Shown here: positions 54,941 to 63,234 of the stretch, piece by piece
Layout: each line of letters opens with the position of its first letter
How positions within the stretch are numbered: the stretch's first letter is position 1
NCBI GenBank assembly: GCA_902363825.1
Contig: CABJBK010000001.1
Span: forward strand, 62,001 to 126,000
Reading direction: 5' to 3'
DNA length: 64,000 nt
From: Lachnospiraceae bacterium
GTDB taxonomy: Bacteria > Bacillota > Clostridia > Lachnospirales > Lachnospiraceae
Notes under the pieces: model-generated
Seen by the model: the letters and a program-made list of their open reading frames with translations, nothing else
Databases searched by the model: none
Told to the model about the DNA's origin: nothing
Made by a program: the position numbers and the translations under genes

Positions 54941-55516
54941 ATGGGAAAAATTAAAGTAACATCAGATTGCAACGGAATTGAAGGATTAAAGGTAATTGAG
55001 CCGGCAGTATTCGGAGATGCCAGAGGCTATTTCATGGAAACATACAACTACAACGATTTCAAAGAAGCAGGCATTGACTGTGAATTCGTACAGGACAACC
55101 AGTCTTCTTCCACCAAAGGTGTTTTAAGAGGACTTCATTTCCAGATCAATTTTCCGCAGGACAAGCTGGTTCGCGTGGTAAACGGAGAAGTATTTGACGT
55201 TGCGGTCGATTTGAGAAAAGGATCCAAGACCTTCGGAAAGTGGTACGGCGTGGTTCTTTCCGCAGAAAACAAAAAACAGTTCTTTATCCCGAAGGATTTT
55301 GCGCATGGATTTATCGTATTAAGTGATGAAGCGGAATTCTGCTACAAAGTAACGGACTTCTATCATCCGAACGATGAGGGCGGACTGATGTGGAATGATC
55401 CGGAGATCGGAGTGGAATGGCCGATGCCGGAAGGAATGACAGAGAAAGATCTGATCTTATCCGATAAGGACAAAGTACACCCTTCTTTCAGCGAGTATGT
55501 AAAGAACCAGAAGTAA
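54941..55516 (+). CDS. rfbC: dTDP-4-dehydrorhamnose 3,5-epimerase
   Basis: 191 residues, cupin fold. Third step of dTDP-rhamnose synthesis. Catalytic residues lie in VLRGLHFQINFPQDKLVRVV (His) and DVAVDLRKGSKTFGKWYGV (Asp), followed by FIPKDFAHGFIVLSDEAEF. GAGAGGAC precedes the start, and a 104-base spacer with a long hairpin separates it from rfbA. Confidence 0.96.
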   Translation: MGKIKVTSDCNGIEGLKVIEPAVFGDARGYFMETYNYNDFKEAGIDCEFVQDNQSSSTKGVLRGLHFQINFPQDKLVRVVNGEVFDVAVDLRKGSKTFGKWYGVVLSAENKKQFFIPKDFAHGFIVLSDEAEFCYKVTDFYHPNDEGGLMWNDPEIGVEWPMPEGMTEKDLILSDKDKVHPSFSEYVKNQK

Positions 55517-55526
55517 GAGGTAGGCT

Positions 55527-56303
55527 ATGAATAGCACAATAGAAAATTTCAAAAAATACAAGCCGCTGCTTTTCGAGCTGGTCAGCAGAGATTTGAAAAC
55601 GAAATATCGCAGATCCGTATTGGGAGTTCTCTGGACTGTTTTAAATCCGCTCGGAATGATGTTAGTTATGACGGTTGTATTTTCCACTGTTTTCCGTCAG
55701 AACATCGAGAATTTCCCGGTATACCTGATGTGTGGACAGCTGGTGTTTAACTTTTTTAATGAAGCAAGTAATATGGCAATGACATCTATTCTGGGAAATG
55801 CCTCACTGATCAAGAAGGTGTATGTCCCGAAGTATTTGTTCCCACTGTCCCGTGTGTGTTCAAGTCTGGTCAACATGCTGACATCCTTTATAGCGCTGAT
55901 CATTGTTATCATTGTTACCCGGACACCGGTGACCTGGACGATCATCACAGCGGTATTTCCGGTTTTGTATGTCAGTATGTTTGCGTTTGGTGTTGGACTT
56001 GTCCTTGCGACAGCAGTTGTGACATTCCGGGATCTGCAGCATCTGTATGGTGTTGTGATCACGGCATGGCTGTATCTGACACCGATCTTTTATCCGATTT
56101 CCATGCTGCCGGAGTCGATCGGACGCCTTATCAAGCTGAATCCGATCACGTCGTTTGTGGAATTGTTGCGTTATGCTGTTTTATATGACTCTCTTGCACC
56201 GTTAAAATATCATGCATATTCGATTGCCTGGTGCGTCCTTGTGGTAGGATTTGGGTTATACATTTTTAACAAGAAACAGGATAATTTTATTTTGAAATTG
56301 TAG
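55527..56303 (+). CDS. Polysaccharide ABC exporter permease (Wzm/RgpC/TagG type)
   Basis: 258 residues with six membrane spans of the ABC-2 type. The N-terminal amphipathic segment LVSRDLKTKYRRSVLGVLWT and LNPLGMMLVMTVVFSTVF are typical of Wzm/TagG permeases, and TPIFYPISMLPES and LNPITSFVELLRY are family signatures. It moves the lipid-linked glycan across the membrane together with the ATPase encoded next. It lies 10 bases after rfbC. Confidence 0.93.
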   Translation: MNSTIENFKKYKPLLFELVSRDLKTKYRRSVLGVLWTVLNPLGMMLVMTVVFSTVFRQNIENFPVYLMCGQLVFNFFNEASNMAMTSILGNASLIKKVYVPKYLFPLSRVCSSLVNMLTSFIALIIVIIVTRTPVTWTIITAVFPVLYVSMFAFGVGLVLATAVVTFRDLQHLYGVVITAWLYLTPIFYPISMLPESIGRLIKLNPITSFVELLRYAVLYDSLAPLKYHAYSIAWCVLVVGFGLYIFNKKQDNFILKL

Positions 56304-56312
56304 GAGATACTT

Positions 56313-57047
56313 ATGGAACAGGAAACAGTGATTGAAGTTAATGACGTATCACTTGAATTCAGATTGTACAAAGAAAAAGTAGACAGTATAAAAGAATACT
56401 GTATCAAATTCTTAAAGCACGAGCTGGCGTATGAGAATTTCTGGGCGTTAAAGAATGTCAGTTTTGATGTGAAACGTGGAGAGGCGGTCGGTCTGGTTGG
56501 AAAGAACGGCTCCGGAAAAAGTACGATGCTAAAGGTGATTGCGGGAGTTATCAAACCAACGTTTGGAACCGTGTCGGTAAAAGGCTCAGTCGCGCCTATG
56601 ATCGAACTGGGTGCCGGATTTGACTCGGAACTGACTGCGAGAGAAAATATCTTCTTAAACGGAGCGATACTTGGTTATCCGAGAGAGCTTCTGGAAGAAG
56701 AAGCGGGACATATCATTGAGTTCGCTGAATTGGAAGATTTCGTGGATGTACCGATCAAAAACTATTCTTCCGGTATGATCACCCGTCTGGGATTTGCGAT
56801 CGCGACAGTAACAATACCGGATATCCTGATCGTGGACGAGATCTTATCCGTGGGAGATTTCAAATTTCAGAATAAGTGTGAGGAACGTATCCAGGAGATG
56901 CGTGACAGAGGAACGACACTCCTTTTGGTATCCCACAGCACGGAACAGGTAAAGCGTATCTGTAACCGCGCGGTTCTGCTCAGAAAAGGAAACATGCTGC
57001 TTGAAGATGATGTAAACACGGTTTGTAATATATATACCAAAATGTAG
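56313..57047 (+). CDS. Polysaccharide ABC exporter ATPase (Wzt/RgpD/TagH type)
   Basis: 244 residues. Walker A is VGLVGKNGSGKSTMLKVIAG (from about residue 60), the signature region is IKNYSSGMITRLGFAIATVT and Walker B is ILIVDEILSVGD. It is the short form without the C-terminal carbohydrate-binding domain found in Wzt of E. coli O9a, so export probably does not depend on recognition of a capped chain end by this subunit. Coupled to the permease with a 9-base gap. Confidence 0.93.
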   Translation: MEQETVIEVNDVSLEFRLYKEKVDSIKEYCIKFLKHELAYENFWALKNVSFDVKRGEAVGLVGKNGSGKSTMLKVIAGVIKPTFGTVSVKGSVAPMIELGAGFDSELTARENIFLNGAILGYPRELLEEEAGHIIEFAELEDFVDVPIKNYSSGMITRLGFAIATVTIPDILIVDEILSVGDFKFQNKCEERIQEMRDRGTTLLLVSHSTEQVKRICNRAVLLRKGNMLLEDDVNTVCNIYTKM

Positions 57048-57064
57048 GAAAAGGATTAACGATT

Positions 57065-59428
57065 ATGATTTTAGATTCAGCAAATGCGAAAAGGCTCATT
57101 TTATACTTTATGTATGATAAAGACGGAATTGTGGATGACTATGTTCCGTATATGCTGCGTGAATTGAAGAAAAATTCGACAGAGATTCTGGTCGTATGTA
57201 ACGGAAAGCTGACACGGGAAAGCCGTGAAAAACTGCAGGAAGTTACACCTAATGTTCTGGTCAGGGAAAATAAAGGTTTTGATGTCTGGGCGTATAAGAC
57301 AGGACTTGAATATTACGGATGGGACAAGATCAGATCCTTTGACGAAGTGATTATGATGAACTTTACGATCATGGGACCGGTATATCCGTTAGAAGAGATG
57401 TTTAAGACCATGGATCAGAGAGATCTGGATTTCTGGGGCATCACGATGTTCCATAAATACAAGGAGGGGGATCCGTTTGGCACGATCCCATATGGTTATA
57501 TCCCGAATCATATCCAGTCTCATTTTATCGCAGTGCGTAAACCGATGTTAAACAGCCTGGAATATCAGATGTACTGGGATCACATGCAGATGATCCATGA
57601 TTACCGGGAAGCGGTCGGCTGTCATGAGGCAATATTTACAAAGAGATTTGCAGATGCTGGATTTAAATGGGATGTTTATGCGGATCTTGAACCGGATTAC
57701 AACAATCATCCGATCCTCTGCGCGACAAAACGTATGCTGGAAGAAAAACGTTGTCCTATCTTTAAGAGACGTTCTTTTATGCAGAACTATGACAATATTC
57801 TGACAGATACGGTCGGAGAAAATGCGATTGAAACCTTTAAATTTATCAAGGATCACACCGATTATGATGTGGACATGATCTGGCAGAATATTTTACGACT
57901 GGAAAATCAGGCGGATATCAAGAAAAACATGCAGCTTAATTTTGTCCTTCCGGAAGACATTTCAAAACCGGTGGACGAGATCGTGAAAAAGAGAAAGATC
58001 GCTTTGGTGCTGCATTTCTATTTTGAAGATCTGGCAGACTATTGCCTGCATTATGCGCAGTCCATGCCTCCGGAAGCAGACATTTATGTTACAACCGGCT
58101 CTGAGAAAAAGAAAGAACTGATCGAGAAGACATTTTCGGTACTGCCGAATAAGGTAAAAGTGATCCTGATCGAGAACCGTGGACGTGATGTCAGTGCCCT
58201 GCTTGTAGGAACAAAGGATTTTATCATGGATTATGATTATGTATGTTTTGTTCATGACAAGAAGGTAAAACAGTTAAAGCCGGATACGATCGGTGCCGGA
58301 TTTTCCTACAAATGCTTTGAGAACTTACTGACAAGCAGAGATTTTGTAAACAATGTACTTTGTGCGTTGGAAGAAAACCCGAGAGCCGGATTGCTTACGC
58401 CACCGCCGCCAAATCATGGTGATTACTATATCACTGTTGGACTGGAGTGGGGCAAAAATTATAAGATCACTAAGAAACTGGCGAAGAAACTCGGAATTAC
58501 TGTGCCGATCTCAAAGGATAAAGAACCGATCGCTCCGCTTGGAACCATGTTCTGGTTCCGCCCGAAGGCGATGAAGCTGCTTTTTGACCAGGATTGGGAA
58601 TATGCGGATTTTCCGCCGGAACCGAACAAGACTGATGGTACGCTGCTTCATGCGGTAGAACGCATTTACAGTTATGTGGTGCAGCAGGAGGGCTATTATC
58701 CGGGCTGGCTGTTTTCTGAAAAAGGCGCAAGAATTGAAGTGACCAACCTTCATCACATGCTGCGCAATTTGAACACGGTCGTATTTTACGAAGGATCCGG
58801 AGCCGGAAATGGCGAGGAAGTGATACGCAAAGCGAAGGTGGCTTTTCAGGAATGGCGTTATTTTTCCGGACTTGCCCCGGAAGATGTCGCGATGAGCGCG
58901 AAGCTGTATCTGAAAGAGGAAAATAAGGATTTCGATGAAAACGACACCTGTGTTACGGAATCCAAGATTACGGCAAAAGCAGAGTTTGTTTATGAAAAAC
59001 TGAGTGAATTTGGAAAAGTCAAAGAACTTCGGTGGGATCCGGGAGAAAGAGCGGGAATCGTGATCAATGATTTTACCGTGACGGTATTTACCGAGGACGG
59101 AAAAGAGATTGTAAAGACGGTTGAAGATGTAGAAAGCTCAGCGATCGTTTTGGATAATGAACTTGTATTTGTCACAAAAGATCCGAAGGTCTTTATCACG
59201 CTGGATGAGCCGGTAGAGATCCGCAGTGTTGTGATCACGGCAAATGTACTGAGCAAAATCCCACAGGAGTATATTGATCGTACCAGACAGAAATTTGAGA
59301 TGCTGCGTCAGAAAGAGATCATGCTGCAGCACAAGGATCTTCAGCTTGAATCGATGCAGATATTACTGGATCATGCAAGAAGACCGATCAAACAGAAAAT
59401 CATTGATAAGATATTAAGGAGAAATTAA
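57065..59428 (+). CDS. Rhamnan synthesis F family glycosyltransferase
   Basis: 787 residues. Two regions resemble the RgpF domain (PF05045): residues 1-270 (LILYFMYDKDGIVDDYVPYM, VRENKGFDVWAYKTGLEYYG) and 300-560 (ALVLHFYFEDLADYCLHYAQ, NRGRDVSALLVG, YDYVCFVHDKK, PLGTMFWFRPKAM). Residues from 600 on form a beta-rich region and the last 50 an amphipathic helix ending in basic residues. RgpF proteins transfer rhamnose in streptococcal rhamnose-glucose polysaccharide; a bifunctional rhamnosyltransferase is likely here. Confidence 0.88.
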   Translation: MILDSANAKRLILYFMYDKDGIVDDYVPYMLRELKKNSTEILVVCNGKLTRESREKLQEVTPNVLVRENKGFDVWAYKTGLEYYGWDKIRSFDEVIMMNFTIMGPVYPLEEMFKTMDQRDLDFWGITMFHKYKEGDPFGTIPYGYIPNHIQSHFIAVRKPMLNSLEYQMYWDHMQMIHDYREAVGCHEAIFTKRFADAGFKWDVYADLEPDYNNHPILCATKRMLEEKRCPIFKRRSFMQNYDNILTDTVGENAIETFKFIKDHTDYDVDMIWQNILRLENQADIKKNMQLNFVLPEDISKPVDEIVKKRKIALVLHFYFEDLADYCLHYAQSMPPEADIYVTTGSEKKKELIEKTFSVLPNKVKVILIENRGRDVSALLVGTKDFIMDYDYVCFVHDKKVKQLKPDTIGAGFSYKCFENLLTSRDFVNNVLCALEENPRAGLLTPPPPNHGDYYITVGLEWGKNYKITKKLAKKLGITVPISKDKEPIAPLGTMFWFRPKAMKLLFDQDWEYADFPPEPNKTDGTLLHAVERIYSYVVQQEGYYPGWLFSEKGARIEVTNLHHMLRNLNTVVFYEGSGAGNGEEVIRKAKVAFQEWRYFSGLAPEDVAMSAKLYLKEENKDFDENDTCVTESKITAKAEFVYEKLSEFGKVKELRWDPGERAGIVINDFTVTVFTEDGKEIVKTVEDVESSAIVLDNELVFVTKDPKVFITLDEPVEIRSVVITANVLSKIPQEYIDRTRQKFEMLRQKEIMLQHKDLQLESMQILLDHARRPIKQKIIDKILRRN

Positions 59429-59442
59429 AGAGAGGGATTAAT

Positions 59443-60201
59443 ATGCAGATAGCGGTATTTCTGGAAATAGACAAAGATCATGCGCCAAAATATATGGATG
59501 CATTTGAAACAAGATGCCGTCAGGCAGTCAAAGAACAGGCGTGGGTCATAGCTTCGAAAGAATATGCAGACAAACTGCCGGAAGAAGAAAAGGGAGATTA
59601 CCTGAAGGTGATCCCGGAAGATATTCTGAAAGAAGTAGACGAGAATGTTGAACAGGCGGCGGATCGCGCGACATTGCTCGTTATTCAGCGGAATGAGAAA
59701 TTTGAAAACTGGCTTTTGGAACTTTTTGGGGACGATGCGGCAGATGCTGAATCGATCCTCGCGAATGGAACCTATGGCAGCATAAAGCATGTGGCAGAAG
59801 AAAAACATATCGCGTTTTATGTAGAACAGAGCAGAAATAATGTGCAGAGTGGCGAGGATAAGAGCAGCTACTATCAGAACAAGGTGGAATTGCTGGAAAA
59901 CAATCTTTCTGTTTTGAATGAGCGTTATAAAAACGTGAATGAGTCTTACTACAGTCTGCGTGAATATACGACCTCAACAGAGAATTACATGAAAAATCTG
60001 CAGGTGCATGCGACGGAACTGGACAATGAGCTGCAGGCAGTGACGGCGGAAAACGAGCAGTTAAAAGCCCAGGTAGAAGAGATCGAACAGATGCGCAAAG
60101 AAAACAAAACGACACTTGAATTATATCAGGGCGTATTAAAGGAACTGGATGAGAGAAAAGTGGAGGTGCTTGAGTTAAAGAGCAAGTATCACAGAAGATA
60201 G
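59443..60201 (+). CDS. Coiled-coil protein of the glycan locus, function unknown
   Basis: 252 residues, not recognised. The N-terminal part (about 1-130) is a mixed alpha/beta domain starting MQIAVFLEIDKDHAPKYMDA and containing LLVIQRNEKFENWLLELFGD. From about residue 140 to the end it is a long heptad-repeat coiled coil (YYQNKVELLENNLSVLNERY, ENEQLKAQVEEIEQMRKEN, LDERKVEVLELKSKYHRR). It lacks signal peptide and membrane segments, so it is cytoplasmic. It lies 14 bases after the rhamnan synthesis gene and 16 bases before an acyltransferase, in an ABC-exported glycan operon. A structural or chain-length role is conceivable but only inferred. Confidence 0.8.
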   Translation: MQIAVFLEIDKDHAPKYMDAFETRCRQAVKEQAWVIASKEYADKLPEEEKGDYLKVIPEDILKEVDENVEQAADRATLLVIQRNEKFENWLLELFGDDAADAESILANGTYGSIKHVAEEKHIAFYVEQSRNNVQSGEDKSSYYQNKVELLENNLSVLNERYKNVNESYYSLREYTTSTENYMKNLQVHATELDNELQAVTAENEQLKAQVEEIEQMRKENKTTLELYQGVLKELDERKVEVLELKSKYHRR

Positions 60202-60217
60202 ACGGGAGAAGCAGAGC

Positions 60218-61228
60218 ATGAAAAAAGAAAGAATATTCTACCTTGACTTTGTGCGTGCGATCGCGGTGGTCCTGATCCTGATGACGCACTACAATGCGGT
60301 TTACCTGTATGCGGGACAGCCGGACAAGGTGTTTATTACAGCGCAGATTGGAAATATTTATATCGGAGATTTTGGTGTGTCACTGTTCTTTATCATATCC
60401 GGAGCGGCGCTTATGTATGTATATGATGAAAAGTGTGAACTGATAAATTTCTACAAAAAACGCTTTTTGTCCATTTACCCGATGTTCTGGATCGCTTATT
60501 TTATCGCGTTCCTGTATCAGTTTTATGTCAACAAGGGAATCGACCTGACGGTGCCGAAACGCAATATCTTATTGACGCTTTTTGGCTTTGACGGTTATTT
60601 CGCGGCGGTGATGCCAACGTTTTATATTTTGGGCGAATGGTTTTTGGGCTGTATTATTTTGATCTATATCGTGTTTCCTTTGCTTCGGTATTTTATACGG
60701 ACGCATCCGGTGGCGCTTGCGGTTGTGGCAATGGCCTTGTATGTGATATTTTTATTTATCCCATCGCGGCTGAATCCGGTGGAAGTGCTGCCACTGCGTA
60801 TCCCGGAGATCCTGTTTGGTATGTACTATATCAAATACATAAAAAAGATCAAGTGGCCGGTAGCGCTTGGCGCGCTGGCAGTCCTGGTGGTCAATACGAT
60901 CGTGGCGCCGCAGTTTGATGTCACGATCCAGACGACGTATATCGGTATTTCCGCGTTTCTGGTGCTCGCGTTTATTTCGGATTATCTGGACTTCGCGGGG
61001 GTGCACCGGTGCTGTTCGGTGATCAGCAAATATTCCTACGCGGTTTTTCTGGTGCATCATGTCATTATCATGGCAATGATGGCAACCTTTGATCCCACAC
61101 AGATCTCAAGGTTTTACAGCTATCTGCTGTTCCTTGCCTGCTGTGTCGTGATCGCACTGTTCGCGAAACTGTTGTATGAACTGCATGGAGCAGTGATGAA
61201 AGAGATCTCTCTTTTCCATAAAAAATAG
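60218..61228 (+). CDS. Integral membrane acyltransferase (family 3)
   Basis: 336 residues with about ten membrane spans. It has the family 3 (PF01757, OafA/WecH-like) N-terminus FYLDFVRAIAVVLILMTHYN with the catalytic His in span 1, and FFIISGAALMYVYDEK. Such enzymes transfer acetyl or other short acyl groups from the cytoplasm to surface sugars. Its place at the end of the glycan operon suggests O-acylation of the rhamnose-rich polymer. A terminator follows at once. Confidence 0.88.
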   Translation: MKKERIFYLDFVRAIAVVLILMTHYNAVYLYAGQPDKVFITAQIGNIYIGDFGVSLFFIISGAALMYVYDEKCELINFYKKRFLSIYPMFWIAYFIAFLYQFYVNKGIDLTVPKRNILLTLFGFDGYFAAVMPTFYILGEWFLGCIILIYIVFPLLRYFIRTHPVALAVVAMALYVIFLFIPSRLNPVEVLPLRIPEILFGMYYIKYIKKIKWPVALGALAVLVVNTIVAPQFDVTIQTTYIGISAFLVLAFISDYLDFAGVHRCCSVISKYSYAVFLVHHVIIMAMMATFDPTQISRFYSYLLFLACCVVIALFAKLLYELHGAVMKEISLFHKK

Positions 61229-61259
61229 TAATAAGACCAGAAGTTGCTCTGGTCTTATT
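61228..61259 (+). terminator. Terminator of the rhamnan operon
   Basis: AATAAGACCAGA pairs with TCTGGTCTTATT around a short loop, followed by TTA. It separates the rhamnose/export operon from the CDP-glucose operon. Confidence 0.8.
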
Positions 61260-61270
61260 TACTGTAAAGT

Positions 61271-61310
61271 GGGAAATGGCGGGAAATGGCGGAAAATGGC
61301 GCAAAACGGC
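61271..61310 (+). repeat. Four 10-bp tandem repeats upstream of the rfbF promoter
   Basis: GGGAAATGGC, GGGAAATGGC, GGAAAATGGC and GCAAAACGGC lie head to tail with exactly 10-base spacing, ending one base before the -35 box at 61311. The first two units are identical and the last two drift. Helical phasing next to a promoter suggests a protein-binding array. Confidence 0.75.
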
Positions 61311-61339
61311 TTGTGTGTAGTAAAATTTTGTAGTATTAT
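61311..61339 (+). promoter_or_regulatory. Promoter of the rfbF-rfbG-rfbH operon
   Basis: TTGTGT (61311-61316), a 17-base spacer and TATTAT (61334-61339). The start codon of rfbF lies 53 bases downstream. Confidence 0.55.
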
Positions 61340-61391
61340 TAAAATGTTTGGAGTAATGGGGAATGTAAAAAATACGATGAATGGAGAAAAT

Positions 61392-62171
61392 ATGAAAGTA
61401 GTTATTTTAGCAGGTGGATTTGGTACAAGAATCAGTGAAGAGAGTTATCTGAAACCGAAGCCGATGGTCGAGATCGGTGGAAAGCCGATTTTGTGGCATA
61501 TTATGAAGTATTATTCGTCTTTTGGGTTTCATGAGTTTGTAATCTGCTGTGGATATAAGCAGCATGTGATCAAGGAATGGTTTGCGGATTATTATTTACA
61601 TAACAGTGATATTACCTTTGATTTTTCACAGGATAATAAGATGACCGTTCATAATAATGTGGCAGAGCCATGGAAGGTTACCCTGATCGACACGGGATTA
61701 AATACAATGACCGGTGGACGTATCAAGCGGATCCGCGAGTATGTCAATAATGAGCCGTTTATGCTTACATATGGCGATGGAGTGTCCGATGTGGATCTGA
61801 ATGCATTGTTAAAGTTTCATCAGTCACACGGAAAGATCGCGACGATGACGGCCGTCAATATTGGTCAGCAGTTTGGCGTGATCGAGATCAACAAAGAAGG
61901 AACGATCGAGAAATTCCGTGAGAAGAATGAAGGAGACGGAAATGTGATCAATGCCGGCTATATGGTATTGAATCCGAAAATATTTGATTATATAGATGGA
62001 GATGACACTGTTTTTGAGAAAGCTCCGCTCGAACGGCTGGCAGCAGAAGGTCAGTTAAAGGCGTATATGCATCCGGGATTCTGGAAATGCATGGATACAA
62101 AGCGTGATAAAGATATGTTGGAAAAGATGATCCAGGAGAAACAGGCTCCGTGGATGGTATGGGAGAAATAG
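61392..62171 (+). CDS. rfbF: Glucose-1-phosphate cytidylyltransferase
   Basis: 259 residues, normal for RfbF. It makes CDP-glucose from CTP and glucose-1-phosphate. The nucleotide loop is VVILAGGFGTRISEESYLKP, followed by PMVEIGGKPILWHIMKYYSS, LTYGDGVSDVDLNALLKFHQ and GFWKCMDTKRDKDMLEKM. The start is ATG 61392, where the family similarity begins, behind TGGAGAAA; the frame is open upstream through the promoter and repeats, which is not coding. It is one base from rfbG. Confidence 0.95.
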   Translation: MKVVILAGGFGTRISEESYLKPKPMVEIGGKPILWHIMKYYSSFGFHEFVICCGYKQHVIKEWFADYYLHNSDITFDFSQDNKMTVHNNVAEPWKVTLIDTGLNTMTGGRIKRIREYVNNEPFMLTYGDGVSDVDLNALLKFHQSHGKIATMTAVNIGQQFGVIEINKEGTIEKFREKNEGDGNVINAGYMVLNPKIFDYIDGDDTVFEKAPLERLAAEGQLKAYMHPGFWKCMDTKRDKDMLEKMIQEKQAPWMVWEK

Positions 62172-62172
62172 A

Positions 62173-63222
62173 ATGGCAGATTTAAGTTTTTACAAAGGAA
62201 AGAAGGTACTGATAACCGGGCATACCGGGTTTAAAGGATCCTGGCTTTGCAGGATCCTGGTTGGAGCCGGGGCTGAAGTGACGGGATATTCCCTGAGTGC
62301 TCCTACGGAGCCGAACCTGTTTGCGCTGTGTGATGTGGAGGGACATATGAATTCAGTGATCGGTGATATCCGTGATCTGGATCATCTGGCAAAGGTGTTT
62401 GCGGATACACAGCCGGAGATCGTATTTCATCTGGCGGCACAGCCGATCGTCCGCGATTCTTACAAGGATCCGGTCTACACTTATGAGACGAATGTAATGG
62501 GAACGGTGAATATCTGTGAGTGTGTCCGCCGGAATTCCTGTGTAAAATCTTTTTTGAATGTCACGACAGATAAGGTGTACAAGAATAACGAGTGGGAATG
62601 GGGCTATCGTGAAAATGAACCGCTTGATGGTTATGATCCGTATTCGAACAGCAAATCCTGCTCGGAGCTTGTGACACACAGTTATATCAATTCCTTTTTT
62701 AACGATATGGGAGTCGCAGTGTCAACGGCACGCGCCGGTAATGTGATTGGAGGCGGGGACTTCGCGAATGACCGTATCATTCCGGACTGTGTGCGCGCGG
62801 CGGGAACAAAGACAGATATCATTGTACGCAATCCGCATTCGACAAGACCATATCAGCATGTATTAGAGCCGCTTGCGATTTATCTTGCGATCGCGGAGAT
62901 GCAGTATCAGGATAAGAAATATGCGGGATTTTATAATGTGGGACCGGATGACCGCGACTGTATTACGACCGGGCAGCTGGTGGATCTGTTTTGCGCGAAA
63001 TGGGGCGAGGACATGAAATGGGTAAACCGTTATGACGGAGGCCCTCATGAGGCGAATTTTCTGAAGCTGGATTGCTCGAAGATCAAACGCGTTTTCGGAT
63101 GGAAACCGCGCTGGGGCGTGGAAGAGGCCGTTGAAAAGACTGTAGAGTGGTCGAAGGTATATTTCGCGAAGGGTGATATACCGGCGTGCATGGATGCACA
63201 GATTAAAGAATTTTTTGAATAA
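62173..63222 (+). CDS. rfbG: CDP-glucose 4,6-dehydratase
   Basis: 349 residues, extended short-chain dehydrogenase. It converts CDP-glucose to CDP-4-keto-6-deoxyglucose. The NAD motif is ITGHTGFKGSWLCRILVGAG, HLAAQPIVRDSY is characteristic of this subfamily, and the catalytic Tyr-x3-Lys is in DPYSNSKSCSELV. It starts one base after the rfbF stop and is followed 12 bases later by rfbH. Confidence 0.96.
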   Translation: MADLSFYKGKKVLITGHTGFKGSWLCRILVGAGAEVTGYSLSAPTEPNLFALCDVEGHMNSVIGDIRDLDHLAKVFADTQPEIVFHLAAQPIVRDSYKDPVYTYETNVMGTVNICECVRRNSCVKSFLNVTTDKVYKNNEWEWGYRENEPLDGYDPYSNSKSCSELVTHSYINSFFNDMGVAVSTARAGNVIGGGDFANDRIIPDCVRAAGTKTDIIVRNPHSTRPYQHVLEPLAIYLAIAEMQYQDKKYAGFYNVGPDDRDCITTGQLVDLFCAKWGEDMKWVNRYDGGPHEANFLKLDCSKIKRVFGWKPRWGVEEAVEKTVEWSKVYFAKGDIPACMDAQIKEFFE

Positions 63223-63234
63223 GGAGAGTATAAG

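Noticed and set aside
61271..61310. Short tandem repeats as a CRISPR array
   Set aside because: Units are 10 bases without spacers and no cas genes are present.
61269..61391. An N-terminal extension of rfbF of 41 residues
   Set aside because: It would be encoded by the repeats and promoter region; family similarity and the ribosome site begin at 61392.
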